From SZAS-3 sp964386785 (lineage in GTDB: Bacteria > Chlamydiota > Chlamydiia > Chlamydiales > JAAKFR01), in contig CAYLUD010000009.1 in the NCBI GenBank assembly GCA_964386785.1, forward strand, positions 1-34,288: 34,288 bases of DNA, written 5' to 3'. The position numbers and the translations under genes are program-made. The notes beneath the pieces were generated by a model, which was not told the origin of the DNA, ran no database searches, and saw nothing but the letters and a program-made list of their open reading frames with translations. Below are positions 18,064 to 26,233 of the stretch, piece by piece (within the stretch, counting starts at the first letter, position 1; each line of letters starts with the position of its first letter).

Positions 18064-18342
18064 TTACGTATCGTCCTCGACGATAGAAGGGGAGGGCAGG
18101 CTAGCTCCGATAACACTCCCAATAAGTCCTGCGAGAAATAGAGAAGGGCCTATAGCCGGATGTACGCAATGGTAGGCGCAAGTGGCAGCAATCATGGCGA
18201 TGCCCACTAACATCAGAAGGACCCCAACTAGGATAAAGATGCGCTTTGCACAATCATAGGCTGCTACACCATCGCTGCTGATACGATCTCGATAGTCCTC
18301 TGTAGGGCAGCAACCAAGAAAGGTCATCACACTTCCGATCAT
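18064..18342 (-). CDS. Small Inc-like double-membrane-segment protein, 92 aa
   Basis: A 92-residue protein with two hydrophobic segments (about residues 34-55 and 62-81) separated by a very short loop, a polar cysteine-containing N-terminus and an acidic C-terminal tail (SIVEDDT). This bilobed topology is the hallmark of chlamydial Inc proteins. It sits between the lon operon and rnz, the place of CT345 in C. trachomatis, which has been listed among predicted Incs; orthology is inferred from position and topology. Its ATG overlaps the rhomboid stop codon as ATGA (18339-18342), with AGGA about 7 bases upstream, so it is translationally coupled to the rhomboid. Confidence 0.75.
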   Translation of the reverse strand: MIGSVMTFLGCCPTEDYRDRISSDGVAAYDCAKRIFILVGVLLMLVGIAMIAATCAYHCVHPAIGPSLFLAGLIGSVIGASLPSPSIVEDDT

Positions 18343-19388
18343 ATCCGGTTCCTAGGTTGTAGTAAACGTAAGGGTAGAGCTAATAATCCACCTGCCAAGG
18401 CTCCAGTTACATGTGCCGTATTGGCGATGGTGATGGGGAGAGAAAATCCCTTCCATAACGTGAGACTCAATGAGATCCACTCCAACAGCACCATACCTCC
18501 AATAAAAAAAAATAAAAATAACAATACAAATGGAGCGACTCGATAGCCTTCCCAGGGAGCTCGTTTCTGACGAACCCACACAAAGGCTGCTAACCCACAG
18601 ACAATGCCGGAAAGTCCCATAAAGAAAGGACCTGTCATACAGTATTGCGCTACATTCGATAAAATTGCAATCATGAGTAATAGCACAAGATAGCGCCAAC
18701 TACCTAATTTTGTTTCTATTAGGCTGCCCAATACCCAAATCCATGTAGCATTGAAAAAAAAATGAAGAAAATCTACATGCAACAGAATAGGTGTCCAGAT
18801 ACGCCATATTTCCCCTTCACGAATGTTTTTTCCAAAGGCAGCAGCAGAAAGATTGAGTTGTGGGAGATTAGACCTGGGCAACACCATGGGATATAGACCC
18901 ATCCAGAGAGGGATGGTTTCCATACGATGCAGAATTCCTGGGGTGGAAAATTGGGGTGTAGTCGAAGATACAACCTCTTCACGTAAGACAAAATATTCGG
19001 GAAAATCAAATAACAATTTCTGCCCTAATGGAGAGACGCCAGGTCCCGGTAAGATACTGGGTATCCTGGGATTGGGTGGCTTGGTAGCTACAACATCATA
19101 AATAGTGAGAAGAGCACAAATCATCAGGAGAGCTATAGTCCATGGAGCTCGCAGTCGAGTCGTAGCACGAGGTTGGATGGAAGGTAAAGCCTCAGGATTA
19201 TGGGGTGTAAAGTGAGTATGACGCCAGATCGATGCTGCTCGCTCTACATGTTCCTCGGAAATAATCCAAATGCGACAAGTTTTTTCAGACACTATTTCTT
19301 CATATTCATAGACAATGCCTTCAGCTTGAAAAGCTCGGAATAGGGATGTCAGATCGATGTCGGAGCTTATTGTGCAGAGGAGGCGCAT
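18339..19388 (-). CDS. glpG: GlpG-type rhomboid intramembrane serine protease
   Basis: Membrane protease that cleaves transmembrane segments of other proteins. The N-terminal 65 residues resemble the cytoplasmic domain of GlpG, a hydrophobic helix follows near 88-105, and the rhomboid core occupies about 180-345. Key residues are the HFFFNATW segment corresponding to GlpG His150/Asn154, the catalytic Ser in GLSGIVCGL, and the catalytic His in ANTAHVTGALAGG. Compared with E. coli GlpG (276 aa) it is longer, with an insert of about 70 residues between the first helix and the core that contains proline-rich, probably extracytoplasmic sequence. It overlaps the upstream adenylyltransferase gene by 22 bp and the Inc-like gene by 4 bp, placing it inside the lon operon. 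Confidence 0.9.
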   Translation of the reverse strand: MRLLCTISSDIDLTSLFRAFQAEGIVYEYEEIVSEKTCRIWIISEEHVERAASIWRHTHFTPHNPEALPSIQPRATTRLRAPWTIALLMICALLTIYDVVATKPPNPRIPSILPGPGVSPLGQKLLFDFPEYFVLREEVVSSTTPQFSTPGILHRMETIPLWMGLYPMVLPRSNLPQLNLSAAAFGKNIREGEIWRIWTPILLHVDFLHFFFNATWIWVLGSLIETKLGSWRYLVLLLMIAILSNVAQYCMTGPFFMGLSGIVCGLAAFVWVRQKRAPWEGYRVAPFVLLFLFFFIGGMVLLEWISLSLTLWKGFSLPITIANTAHVTGALAGGLLALPLRLLQPRNRI

Positions 19389-19867
19389 CGTATTTTTTCC
19401 ACTAGGGCAGTTGTAGCTAATCCGGGGATTCGGTCTACTAAGTGCAGCTTGGCCCCTATTTCTTGTAGTACCGGTGCTTCAATACAATTTGTCCCATATT
19501 CCATTCCATTGACATGAACATGGGGGCGTACAGAACGAAGAAACGCACAAGGATCTAATTCTTCAAACCAGGTTACATAGTCAATATATGCAATAGCGCT
19601 CAATAATTGCATCCGTTCTGCTAAGGGAATAAAGGGGCGCGAAGCTCCTTTATAACCACGTACAGAGGCGTCACTATTCACAGCTACCAGGAGTACGTCA
19701 GCGGTTTGAGCCGCTTCATACAGAATATGCAGGTGGCCAGCATGAAGAATGTCGAATGAGCCATTTAATGTTGCTAGTTTTTTGCCTTGCGATTCTAAAG
19801 TAGGACGGAGAGAGGCCCAATTTTGTGGTAATAGTATTTTATTCTGACTATATTCGGCCCATCTCAT
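19367..19867 (-). CDS. D-beta-heptose-1-phosphate adenylyltransferase-like (HldE C-terminal type)
   Basis: Nucleotidyltransferase of the HIGH superfamily, 166 aa. The motif GSFDILHAGHL near residue 36 is the nucleotide-binding signature, and VNSDASVRGYKG and RPFIPLAERMQLL match the adenylyltransferase half of HldE (RfaE domain II), which forms ADP-heptose for LPS inner core. The KGGDY element of HldE is altered to VNGMEYG, so substrate specificity is less certain; a glycerol-3-phosphate cytidylyltransferase-like role is the main alternative. No kinase half is fused or adjacent. The ATG overlaps the lon stop as ATGA (19864-19867). A free-standing domain II implies a separate HldA-type kinase elsewhere if the heptose route is complete. 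Confidence 0.8.
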   Translation of the reverse strand: MRWAEYSQNKILLPQNWASLRPTLESQGKKLATLNGSFDILHAGHLHILYEAAQTADVLLVAVNSDASVRGYKGASRPFIPLAERMQLLSAIAYIDYVTWFEELDPCAFLRSVRPHVHVNGMEYGTNCIEAPVLQEIGAKLHLVDRIPGLATTALVEKIRCASSAQ

Positions 19868-22317
19868 GATAGGGGATGTCCTGGAAAAACAAGGGGGAAA
19901 ATCTCATCGTAATGATCTACAAAATATAAGGATAACCCTTCCTTAAGGTAATCAGGCAATTCCTCACAATCCCTCTGATTATCTTTTGGAAAGATTAGCA
20001 CAGATAATTCGCTACGGCGTGCTGCAATCAATTTCTCCCGAATCCCGCCTACAGCAAGAATACGACCCGTCAGGGTAATCTCTCCAGTCATGGCCACATT
20101 GTGCAATACAGGAACGCCTAATAGTAGAGATAGAAGGGCTGTGACCATCGTGCATCCCGCAGAAGGGCCATCTTTTGGCGTCGCCCCTTCAGGAATATGC
20201 ATATGGACTTGCGATTGTTCAAAGAACGCAAAGCCAGGAGCATATTTGTGCAAGGCACTATGGACGTAATTCCAGGCGATTTGGGAAGATTCTTTCATCA
20301 CGTCCCCCGCTTGACCTGTCAGAATCATGGAAGTTTTCTCACTCGCTACTCGAATAGCCTCAATGTATAGAGTCGCCCCTCCTTGCGAAGTCCAAGCTAA
20401 TCCACTAGCCACCCCAATGGGGGTGGAGGCGTAAAAACGGTCAGTCTGATGGACAGGCTTCCCTAGATATCCTTCCAGAGAACTTGAGGAAATTGTCCAT
20501 TTTTTCGTTGTGCGTCGTCCACGGTCTTGCTCTTGCACTAAAGATAAGGCTACTTTTCTCAGTATCTTTTTGATGTTGTTTTCTAAACTGCGTACCCCCG
20601 CTTCTCGTGAATATCCATTCACAATTCTACGCAGGGTATCAGAAGAAAAACTAATGTCCGTTACTTTTAATCCAGAGGCCTTACGTGCTCGAGGGATCAG
20701 GTATTTCTTCGCTATTTCTACCTTTTCTTCCAGGATATAACCAGATAAACGTAGGATCTCCATACGGTCTAACAAAGGCTCAGGAATATTATCTAAAACG
20801 TTCGCTGTGACAATAAAGAGTACATGTGAAAGATCAACTTGAATATCTAAATAATGATCTAAAAAATCTTGATTTTGCTCAGGATCTAGCACTTCGAGCA
20901 AGGCGGCTCCAGGGTCTCCTTGATAACTTGCTCCCATTTTATCAATCTCGTCAATCATGACTACTGGGTTCATGGTTTGAGTTTGCTTCAATGCTTGGAC
21001 TAATTTCCCAGGCATAGCACCTACATAGGTGCGACGATGGCCTTTGATCTCTGCTTCATCGCGCATACCTCCAACAGAGAATCGATAAAATTCGCGGTGC
21101 AGGGCTCGAGCAATACTTCTTCCTACACTTGTTTTTCCGACTCCAGGTGGTCCTACTAAACACAGGATACTTCCTTTAATTCCCCCCGTAAGTTTGCCAA
21201 CAGAAATGAGCTCTAAGATACGCTGCTTGATTTCCTCAAGGCCATAGTGATCATCCTGTAATACCTTCTCAGCCTTTACTAAGTCAAACCGCTCTTTGCT
21301 GAAGATGCCCCAAGGTATTAATGTGATCCAATCTAGATAATTTCGGCAGACAGAATATTCTGCAGATAAAGAATCCAAAGAAGAGAGCTTGTCCATTTCC
21401 TCTTGAATGGTATCCATTACCGCATCAGGCACAAGACGCTGACTTAACCGAGATTCAAATTTTTCTAGGTCTATCGATCGTTCGTCTTTCTCGATTCCCA
21501 ATTCTTTTTTAATCGTTTTGAGTTGCTCTTTTAAGAAGTATTCTTTTTGCGTTTTGCTGATCGTAGCTTCGATCTTTTTGTTGATGTTGTTTTGTAATAA
21601 AGATAGATCTAGCTCTTTCTTCAGTAAGCTTAAGGCTAGCTCCGCCCGTGCTTGTAAGGGGATCGCAGCTAATACTTTTTGCAATTCATCACGTGTAGCT
21701 GTGGTCAAGGCAACTGCAAAATCAGAGAGTCGGCCTGGGTCAGTAAAATCAGAATGACCTAAGAAAATCTGCAGTTCTTCTTTGAATAAAGGGTTGAGTT
21801 TCAAGAGCTCTTTAATAATAGAGATAATGTTGATGGCATAAGCCTTGACTTCATCGGTAATTTCTTTAGGCTCCGGATAATATTCCACTCGAGCTTTCAG
21901 ATATTTACTCTTGATGGGAGAAACCAAACGAAGGCGATCTTCAATATTCAGCACGACCTGAGCCCCTTCTCCTTCCATGGGCACAATGCGTAAAATCTTT
22001 GCAACGACACCAATGGGATGTAGTTGAGAAATCGTGGTTTTCTGAATGTTGGCGTTTTCTTGTTTGGTCATGACCAACGCCAGAAATTTTTCTTCCTGAT
22101 TCGCCACCACTTTCAACATTTCGTAAAAGGGACCTGGCTCAATTAAAATGGGAGCAGCCATCCCAGGAAAAAAAGGGCGTCGATTCAAGGGAATCACAAA
22201 CAACTCATTTGGATAGGTCGAGGGGTGAGTCTCCTCAGTTGTGTTCTCTTCAATCAACTCTTGCAGTTGCTCTTCCAATTCTCTCTGAAAGGAGTCTTGA
22301 GCGTCCTGGGTATCCAT
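19864..22317 (-). CDS. lon: ATP-dependent protease Lon
   Basis: Cytoplasmic AAA+ protease for damaged and short-lived regulatory proteins. Domains in order are the N-terminal substrate-binding LAN domain (about 45-240), a helical linker, the AAA+ module with Walker A GPPGVGKTS and Walker B VVMIDEIDK, and the C-terminal protease domain with catalytic Ser in PKDGPSAGCT and Lys in GIREKLIAA. The start at 22317 (817 aa) is preferred because AGGA lies 8 bases upstream; the ATG at 22335 adds six residues but has no ribosome-binding site. It heads a coupled operon with the adenylyltransferase, rhomboid and Inc-like genes. It corresponds to CT344. No CIRCE element is seen upstream. Confidence 0.97.
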   Translation of the reverse strand: MDTQDAQDSFQRELEEQLQELIEENTTEETHPSTYPNELFVIPLNRRPFFPGMAAPILIEPGPFYEMLKVVANQEEKFLALVMTKQENANIQKTTISQLHPIGVVAKILRIVPMEGEGAQVVLNIEDRLRLVSPIKSKYLKARVEYYPEPKEITDEVKAYAINIISIIKELLKLNPLFKEELQIFLGHSDFTDPGRLSDFAVALTTATRDELQKVLAAIPLQARAELALSLLKKELDLSLLQNNINKKIEATISKTQKEYFLKEQLKTIKKELGIEKDERSIDLEKFESRLSQRLVPDAVMDTIQEEMDKLSSLDSLSAEYSVCRNYLDWITLIPWGIFSKERFDLVKAEKVLQDDHYGLEEIKQRILELISVGKLTGGIKGSILCLVGPPGVGKTSVGRSIARALHREFYRFSVGGMRDEAEIKGHRRTYVGAMPGKLVQALKQTQTMNPVVMIDEIDKMGASYQGDPGAALLEVLDPEQNQDFLDHYLDIQVDLSHVLFIVTANVLDNIPEPLLDRMEILRLSGYILEEKVEIAKKYLIPRARKASGLKVTDISFSSDTLRRIVNGYSREAGVRSLENNIKKILRKVALSLVQEQDRGRRTTKKWTISSSSLEGYLGKPVHQTDRFYASTPIGVASGLAWTSQGGATLYIEAIRVASEKTSMILTGQAGDVMKESSQIAWNYVHSALHKYAPGFAFFEQSQVHMHIPEGATPKDGPSAGCTMVTALLSLLLGVPVLHNVAMTGEITLTGRILAVGGIREKLIAARRSELSVLIFPKDNQRDCEELPDYLKEGLSLYFVDHYDEIFPLVFPGHPLS

Positions 22318-22462
22318 AGCGTCTTTCCTTATCATGGTCTGGGGATTAGCGAAAAGTCTATCAGATTTTTCCTGACTGGGCTATCCTTATCTGCTGTCCA
22401 TGGGTCGGGACCATATCCTGTCTTAGTAAGAGTATTTTTACGATAAATATTCAATATTTTTT

Positions 22463-23038
22463 ATGCATTCGTTACTCATCTTAGATACAGCCACGGATCG
22501 CCCTCAAGTTGTGATTTCTCGTGGTCATCAAATTGAATCATTCCCCTTGCATCAAGCCCAGAATCTCTTTGACTGCCTCCCTCCTCATTTTGATCCCGAA
22601 GGGATAGCAGTTACTCAGGGCCCAGGCTCTTACACGGGAATTCGCCTTGGCTGTGCCGCAGCCAAGGGGTTGGCCTATGCTCGCAATATTCCTATGATAG
22701 GCATCTCCTCCCTTGAGGGATTTATTTCAGCTCAATTTTCTTCTTTTCTATCGGTAATTGATGCTCGAGGCGGGGGGGTATATGCGGTCATGCAACGCTG
22801 GGAAGGAAGCGAAGTTCGTGTCATCCATCAGCCTTGCCGTGTATCCCTTAATCTTTTGCCCGGTTTGCTCCACTTGGTGGATGGAGTTGTAGGCCCTAAC
22901 TTAAGTCGATTATCTCTCCTAAGAGGAGAACAAAAATCTGCGGATCCAGAACGACTGGTCTTCCTCACGCAAAAAGCTTGGCAACAAGGAAATCTAGGGC
23001 TTCATCCTGTATATGACCTACCTGTTTGGGGTGGGTAA
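22463..23038 (+). CDS. tsaB: tRNA threonylcarbamoyladenosine protein TsaB (YeaZ)
   Basis: Partner of TsaD and TsaE in forming N6-threonylcarbamoyladenosine at position 37 of ANN-decoding tRNAs. It has the ASKHA-fold start LLILDTATDRPQV and the TsaB signature VTQGPGSYTGIRLGCAAAKGLAYA (written here as a motif around residues 49-72), ending with a typically shortened, metal-site-free C-terminal half at 191 aa. It is divergent from lon, with about 145 bp between the chosen starts. The position next to lon corresponds to CT343. No strong Shine-Dalgarno sequence precedes the ATG, only an AT-rich stretch. Confidence 0.92.
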   Translation: MHSLLILDTATDRPQVVISRGHQIESFPLHQAQNLFDCLPPHFDPEGIAVTQGPGSYTGIRLGCAAAKGLAYARNIPMIGISSLEGFISAQFSSFLSVIDARGGGVYAVMQRWEGSEVRVIHQPCRVSLNLLPGLLHLVDGVVGPNLSRLSLLRGEQKSADPERLVFLTQKAWQQGNLGLHPVYDLPVWGG

Positions 23039-23119
23039 ACAAAAAGAGTGTTCCATCATGACCACATGCAGTGATAGGCAGAAATGTAATGCAATAATTC
23101 ATTTCTTTATTTTTTGTGG

Positions 23120-23149
23120 TTGAGTCCTTCTTAACAAAAGAAGTATAAT
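23120..23149 (+). promoter_or_regulatory. Predicted sigma-66/70 promoter of putP
   Basis: TTGAGT (23120-23125) and a perfect TATAAT (23144-23149) are separated by 18 bp. The expected transcription start, 6-8 bases past the -10, falls at 23155-23157, on or next to the putP ATG at 23157. That leaves no room for a Shine-Dalgarno sequence, and none is present. Confidence 0.6.
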
Positions 23150-23156
23150 TATTCCC

Positions 23157-24611
23157 ATGTCATTGCCTTGGACAGAGTCCGTTGTCTTTTTTGGTTATTT
23201 TCTCGTTTTGCTGCTTGTGACCCTCTTTTCTTATCGAAAACATCTATCAAGCAAATCTTTTGTTTTAGGGGATCGCTCTCTTAATTTTTGGCTTACCGCT
23301 CTTTCTGCACAAGCGAGTGATATGGGGGGATGGTTATTTCTTGGGTATCCTGCATTGATTTTTGGACAGGGACTCTTTGCAGCATGGGCTGCTATTGGTT
23401 TGGTTTTGGGTATGTTCTGTAATTGGCATTTTGTCGCTCCTAGACTTCGCCGGATTACAGAGCAATATGGGAATCTTACTTTAAATGGTTTTTTTGAATC
23501 TCGAGTCGGGGATTGTTCAGGTCTACTGCGCTCTCTTTCTGCTCTTCTGTCTATTTTCTTTTTTACTGTCTATATTGGTTCAGGACTCATTGCCATGGGT
23601 CTTTTAGTACAATCCTTGTTTGGCATTTCTTACAGTATAGGGATTCTGATTGGATTGGCGGTCGTACTCGCCTATGTATTGACAGGTGGGTATTGTACAG
23701 TAGCTTGGGTAGACCTCTTTCAGGGCCTATTTCTTTTAGTTGTGATTGTCTGGGTTCCGATTCTTCTACTGCGCCAACTCGGAGGGGAGGTCTCACTAAT
23801 GGATCGAGTTTCCTTGCAAGGGTTGACGACATCTCTACTTCCTCATTCCCTAGGAGGATTCTGGACCTTATTAATGACTGCAGTCGGGTGGGGGTTAGGG
23901 TATTTTGGACAACCTCATATCTTAACAAAATTTATGGGCATTCGCGATCCCAATGAATTAGGAAAAGCGAAATATGTAGGAACAAGTTGGATGGTGATTG
24001 CCTTGTTAGCAGCTACAGCCATGGGACTATGTGGTATTGCCTTTTTTCCTGCGGGACTCTCTGATGCTCAACAAGTAGGATTACTTATCGTCAAAACCAC
24101 TCTCTCTCCCTTGCTCGTTGCTCTCGCATCTTGTGCGATTCTAGCTGCAACAACAAATGTCATGGCAGCGCATATTTTGATTGTAGCGTCCAATCTATCT
24201 GAAGATCTCTATCAACGTTTATTGCGACCACGAGCTTCAGAGAGGGAAAGGATTTGGATATCGCGTAGTAGCGTCCTCGTGATCGGAGGAGTGGGTCTTC
24301 TGATTGCGTTTGCACAGCCTTCATCGATCTATCAATTAGTTCTGTATGCGTGGTCTGGTCTAGGGGCGACCTTCGGCCCTCTCGTATTCGCTTGTCTCTA
24401 TTTTAAGCACCTGCACCGATGGGGAGCCTGTGCAGGTGTGTTTGCCGGAGGCATTCTCTCGGCTATTTGGCCATCTGTGGAGTCTTCCCTGCAGATGGGA
24501 ATCCCACCTATTCTTCCTGGATTTCTTGTGGGCCTTTTGGCGATTCATCTGGTTTCAAAGTGGATGCGCCGGACCGATACTTCCGAGGTCGAACAGATTG
24601 TGAATCTCTAG
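23157..24611 (+). CDS. putP: Sodium/solute symporter, PutP family (probable Na+/proline)
   Basis: Inner-membrane sodium:solute symporter (SSS family) with about 12-13 hydrophobic helices over 484 aa, matching PutP length. The TM2 segment LTALSAQASDMGGW is nearly the PutP sodium-site segment, and GYFGQPHILTKFMGIRD is a further PutP hallmark, so proline is the likely substrate; other amino acids cannot be excluded. The start aligns with other PutP N-termini and lies about at the predicted transcription start, suggesting a leaderless message. Its last 104 bp overlap the 3' end of the oppositely oriented helicase gene. Scavenging of host amino acids would fit an intracellular lifestyle. Confidence 0.9.
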   Translation: MSLPWTESVVFFGYFLVLLLVTLFSYRKHLSSKSFVLGDRSLNFWLTALSAQASDMGGWLFLGYPALIFGQGLFAAWAAIGLVLGMFCNWHFVAPRLRRITEQYGNLTLNGFFESRVGDCSGLLRSLSALLSIFFFTVYIGSGLIAMGLLVQSLFGISYSIGILIGLAVVLAYVLTGGYCTVAWVDLFQGLFLLVVIVWVPILLLRQLGGEVSLMDRVSLQGLTTSLLPHSLGGFWTLLMTAVGWGLGYFGQPHILTKFMGIRDPNELGKAKYVGTSWMVIALLAATAMGLCGIAFFPAGLSDAQQVGLLIVKTTLSPLLVALASCAILAATTNVMAAHILIVASNLSEDLYQRLLRPRASERERIWISRSSVLVIGGVGLLIAFAQPSSIYQLVLYAWSGLGATFGPLVFACLYFKHLHRWGACAGVFAGGILSAIWPSVESSLQMGIPPILPGFLVGLLAIHLVSKWMRRTDTSEVEQIVNL

Positions 24612-25794
24612 GTTTTCTTCGTATAGGTTGAGATGGGGACTCTACGATTGATAATGGCTTCTCAGATGAACCAAATCCGGGAGCAGGTTTCCCTATCCAA
24701 TGTACAGGCTGCTGCAGGTGTTCAATCAACTGTTTCAATGCAGATAGATCTCGCGGCGTCACGAGAGTGATACAGACCCCAGAATTGCCAAAACGTGCAG
24801 TACGTCCCGCTCGATGTAGGTATGTTTCCTGATCTTGCGGTAGATGTAAATTGATCACATGGCTCAATCCAGAAAAATCCAGTCCTCGAGCTGCAATATC
24901 TGTAGCCACCAAAAAACGGATCTTTCCTTTAATTACTTTCTGAATCAAAGAAGATCGAATTCCTTGTCCTAATCCCCCATGAAGAAAATCCATAGGATAA
25001 AACTGATGTTTCAAGGTTTGATGCATACGTTCTACTTCATGTCGAGCATTAGCAAATAGAATACATTGCCCAATTGGTTCCGAAGAAAGTATCCGTTTGA
25101 GGTGGTCGAGCTTATCTCGATGGTGAGGACAAAATACAAAGTAGTGCAGTAAATTTTTTGGAGCCGGTTTGCTCTGAATCAAACGAATTTCTACTGGATC
25201 TTGCATATGCTTCTGAGATAAAGCTAAGATGCGAGGGGGCATCGTTGCGGAAAATAACAACGTCTGGTGAGGTTGTACAAGACAATCCATAATAAAGACT
25301 AAATCATCGTAAAATCCCAAAGAGAGCATCTGGTCCGCTTCATCTAATACCAAAGTATGAATATGCGAGAGATCGAGAATATGTTGATAGACTAAGTCGA
25401 TGAGCCTGCCTGGAGTTGCGACTAGAAAATGGACGCCACTCCGCAATTTTGCTTGCTGTACCCCTAGGTCCTCCCCTCCGTATAGTGCAAAGGTTTTAAT
25501 TCCTTTTTGTTTTCCAATTTTTTGCGCCTCTACCGCATACTGTAAGGCTAATTCTCTTGTGGGGACCATCACCAATGCCTGAATACCAGGAGATCCCATC
25601 TGAATACGAGAACAAATCGGAATGGCGCAGGCCGCCGTTTTTCCTGATCCAGTCTCTGCTAAGGCTACACAATCACGACCAGCAAGAATCACAGGCAGTG
25701 TTTGATGCTGAATTTCCGTGGGCCGTTCATAACCTAACTCGATCAGTGAAGATAGGATGGTAGCATCGAGGCCATATTCTGAAAAAGTTGTCAT
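24508..25794 (-). CDS. rhlE: DEAD-box RNA helicase, RhlE type
   Basis: ATP-dependent RNA helicase acting in ribosome assembly or RNA turnover. All core motifs are present in order: Q-motif (TEIQHQTLP), motif I AETGSGKT, Ia PTRELALQ, GG, motif II DEAD, motif III SAT, motif V ATDIAARGLDF and motif VI HRAGRTAR. The core ends near residue 365 and is followed by a basic, proline/serine-rich tail of about 60 residues (RRKPRDSQ, RPRKYRSG), typical of RhlE-like RNA-binding tails. That tail is encoded partly on the strand opposite the end of putP. The start ATG (MTTFSEYGLD) has only a weak ribosome-binding site. The subfamily is assigned by overall layout. Confidence 0.92.
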   Translation of the reverse strand: MTTFSEYGLDATILSSLIELGYERPTEIQHQTLPVILAGRDCVALAETGSGKTAACAIPICSRIQMGSPGIQALVMVPTRELALQYAVEAQKIGKQKGIKTFALYGGEDLGVQQAKLRSGVHFLVATPGRLIDLVYQHILDLSHIHTLVLDEADQMLSLGFYDDLVFIMDCLVQPHQTLLFSATMPPRILALSQKHMQDPVEIRLIQSKPAPKNLLHYFVFCPHHRDKLDHLKRILSSEPIGQCILFANARHEVERMHQTLKHQFYPMDFLHGGLGQGIRSSLIQKVIKGKIRFLVATDIAARGLDFSGLSHVINLHLPQDQETYLHRAGRTARFGNSGVCITLVTPRDLSALKQLIEHLQQPVHWIGKPAPGFGSSEKPLSIVESPSQPIRRKPRDSQSVRPRKYRSGASTLKPDESPKGPQEIQEE

Positions 25795-25915
25795 CCAATC
25801 GCATTATGACAGGGGATAGGATTCTAAACACGGAATTTTCCTCCCTTTGTTTGCAGGAATTCGATACACAACACTAGCTTTTTAATAAAAATATAGGGTA
25901 GTCCTTAACAGACGC

Positions 25916-26137
25916 TTACGTCAAACTGGCGTTAGTCAACACAGAAGAATCAAGAAACAGCACCCCACATGGAATTCCTCGATGCTCTTGGCAAAACAAA
26001 ACATCGGGAAAAAAGCCTCTGAGATCAGCTGCACAAACCTGGGATAACTCACAAGATTTGGGAATAGGTGATGGAGCTGAGTTTTGAACTGAACGGATAC
26101 TTTTGAAGAGAGTCTCCCAACACCAAGCGAGCATCAT
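25916..26137 (-). CDS. Doubtful small ORF (73 aa)
   Basis: A 73-residue ORF starting MMLAWCWETLFKSI and containing five cysteines, without recognisable similarity. No Shine-Dalgarno sequence precedes its ATG pair. A TTGTTA / TTTATA pair with an 18-bp spacer lies upstream on the same strand and could be a promoter. It is either a small lineage-specific gene, a remnant of a decayed gene, or chance. Confidence 0.2.
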   Translation of the reverse strand: MMLAWCWETLFKSIRSVQNSAPSPIPKSCELSQVCAADLRGFFPDVLFCQEHRGIPCGVLFLDSSVLTNASLT

Positions 26138-26221
26138 GGGGGTAATGGTATAAATATTTTTTTATGCATCTTTAACAAAAATTCATAATTCAATAAGATC
26201 CGGATCTGTGGAGCAATCAAT

Positions 26222-26228
26222 AGGAGGT
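26222..26228 (+). promoter_or_regulatory. Perfect Shine-Dalgarno AGGAGGT
   Basis: AGGAGGT ends 5 bases before the ATG at 26234. It is the strongest ribosome-binding site in the window and fixes the start of the 321-aa protein. Confidence 0.85.
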
Positions 26229-26233
26229 CTCCG

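Larger units (their letters stand above)
25795..26233. other. Intergenic region between divergent genes
   Basis: This 439-bp gap separates rhlE (minus) and the 321-aa gene (plus). It holds one questionable minus-strand ORF (25916-26137) and, near its right end, CATAAT at 26184-26189 with a poor -35 (TTTATG, 17-bp spacer) that could serve the 321-aa gene. No tRNA-like or hairpin-plus-T-run structure was seen. Confidence 0.5.

Noticed and set aside
17956..18141. A 61-codon plus-strand ORF near the extended -10 at 18004
   Set aside because: It starts upstream of that -10 and overlaps the Inc-like gene on the other strand.
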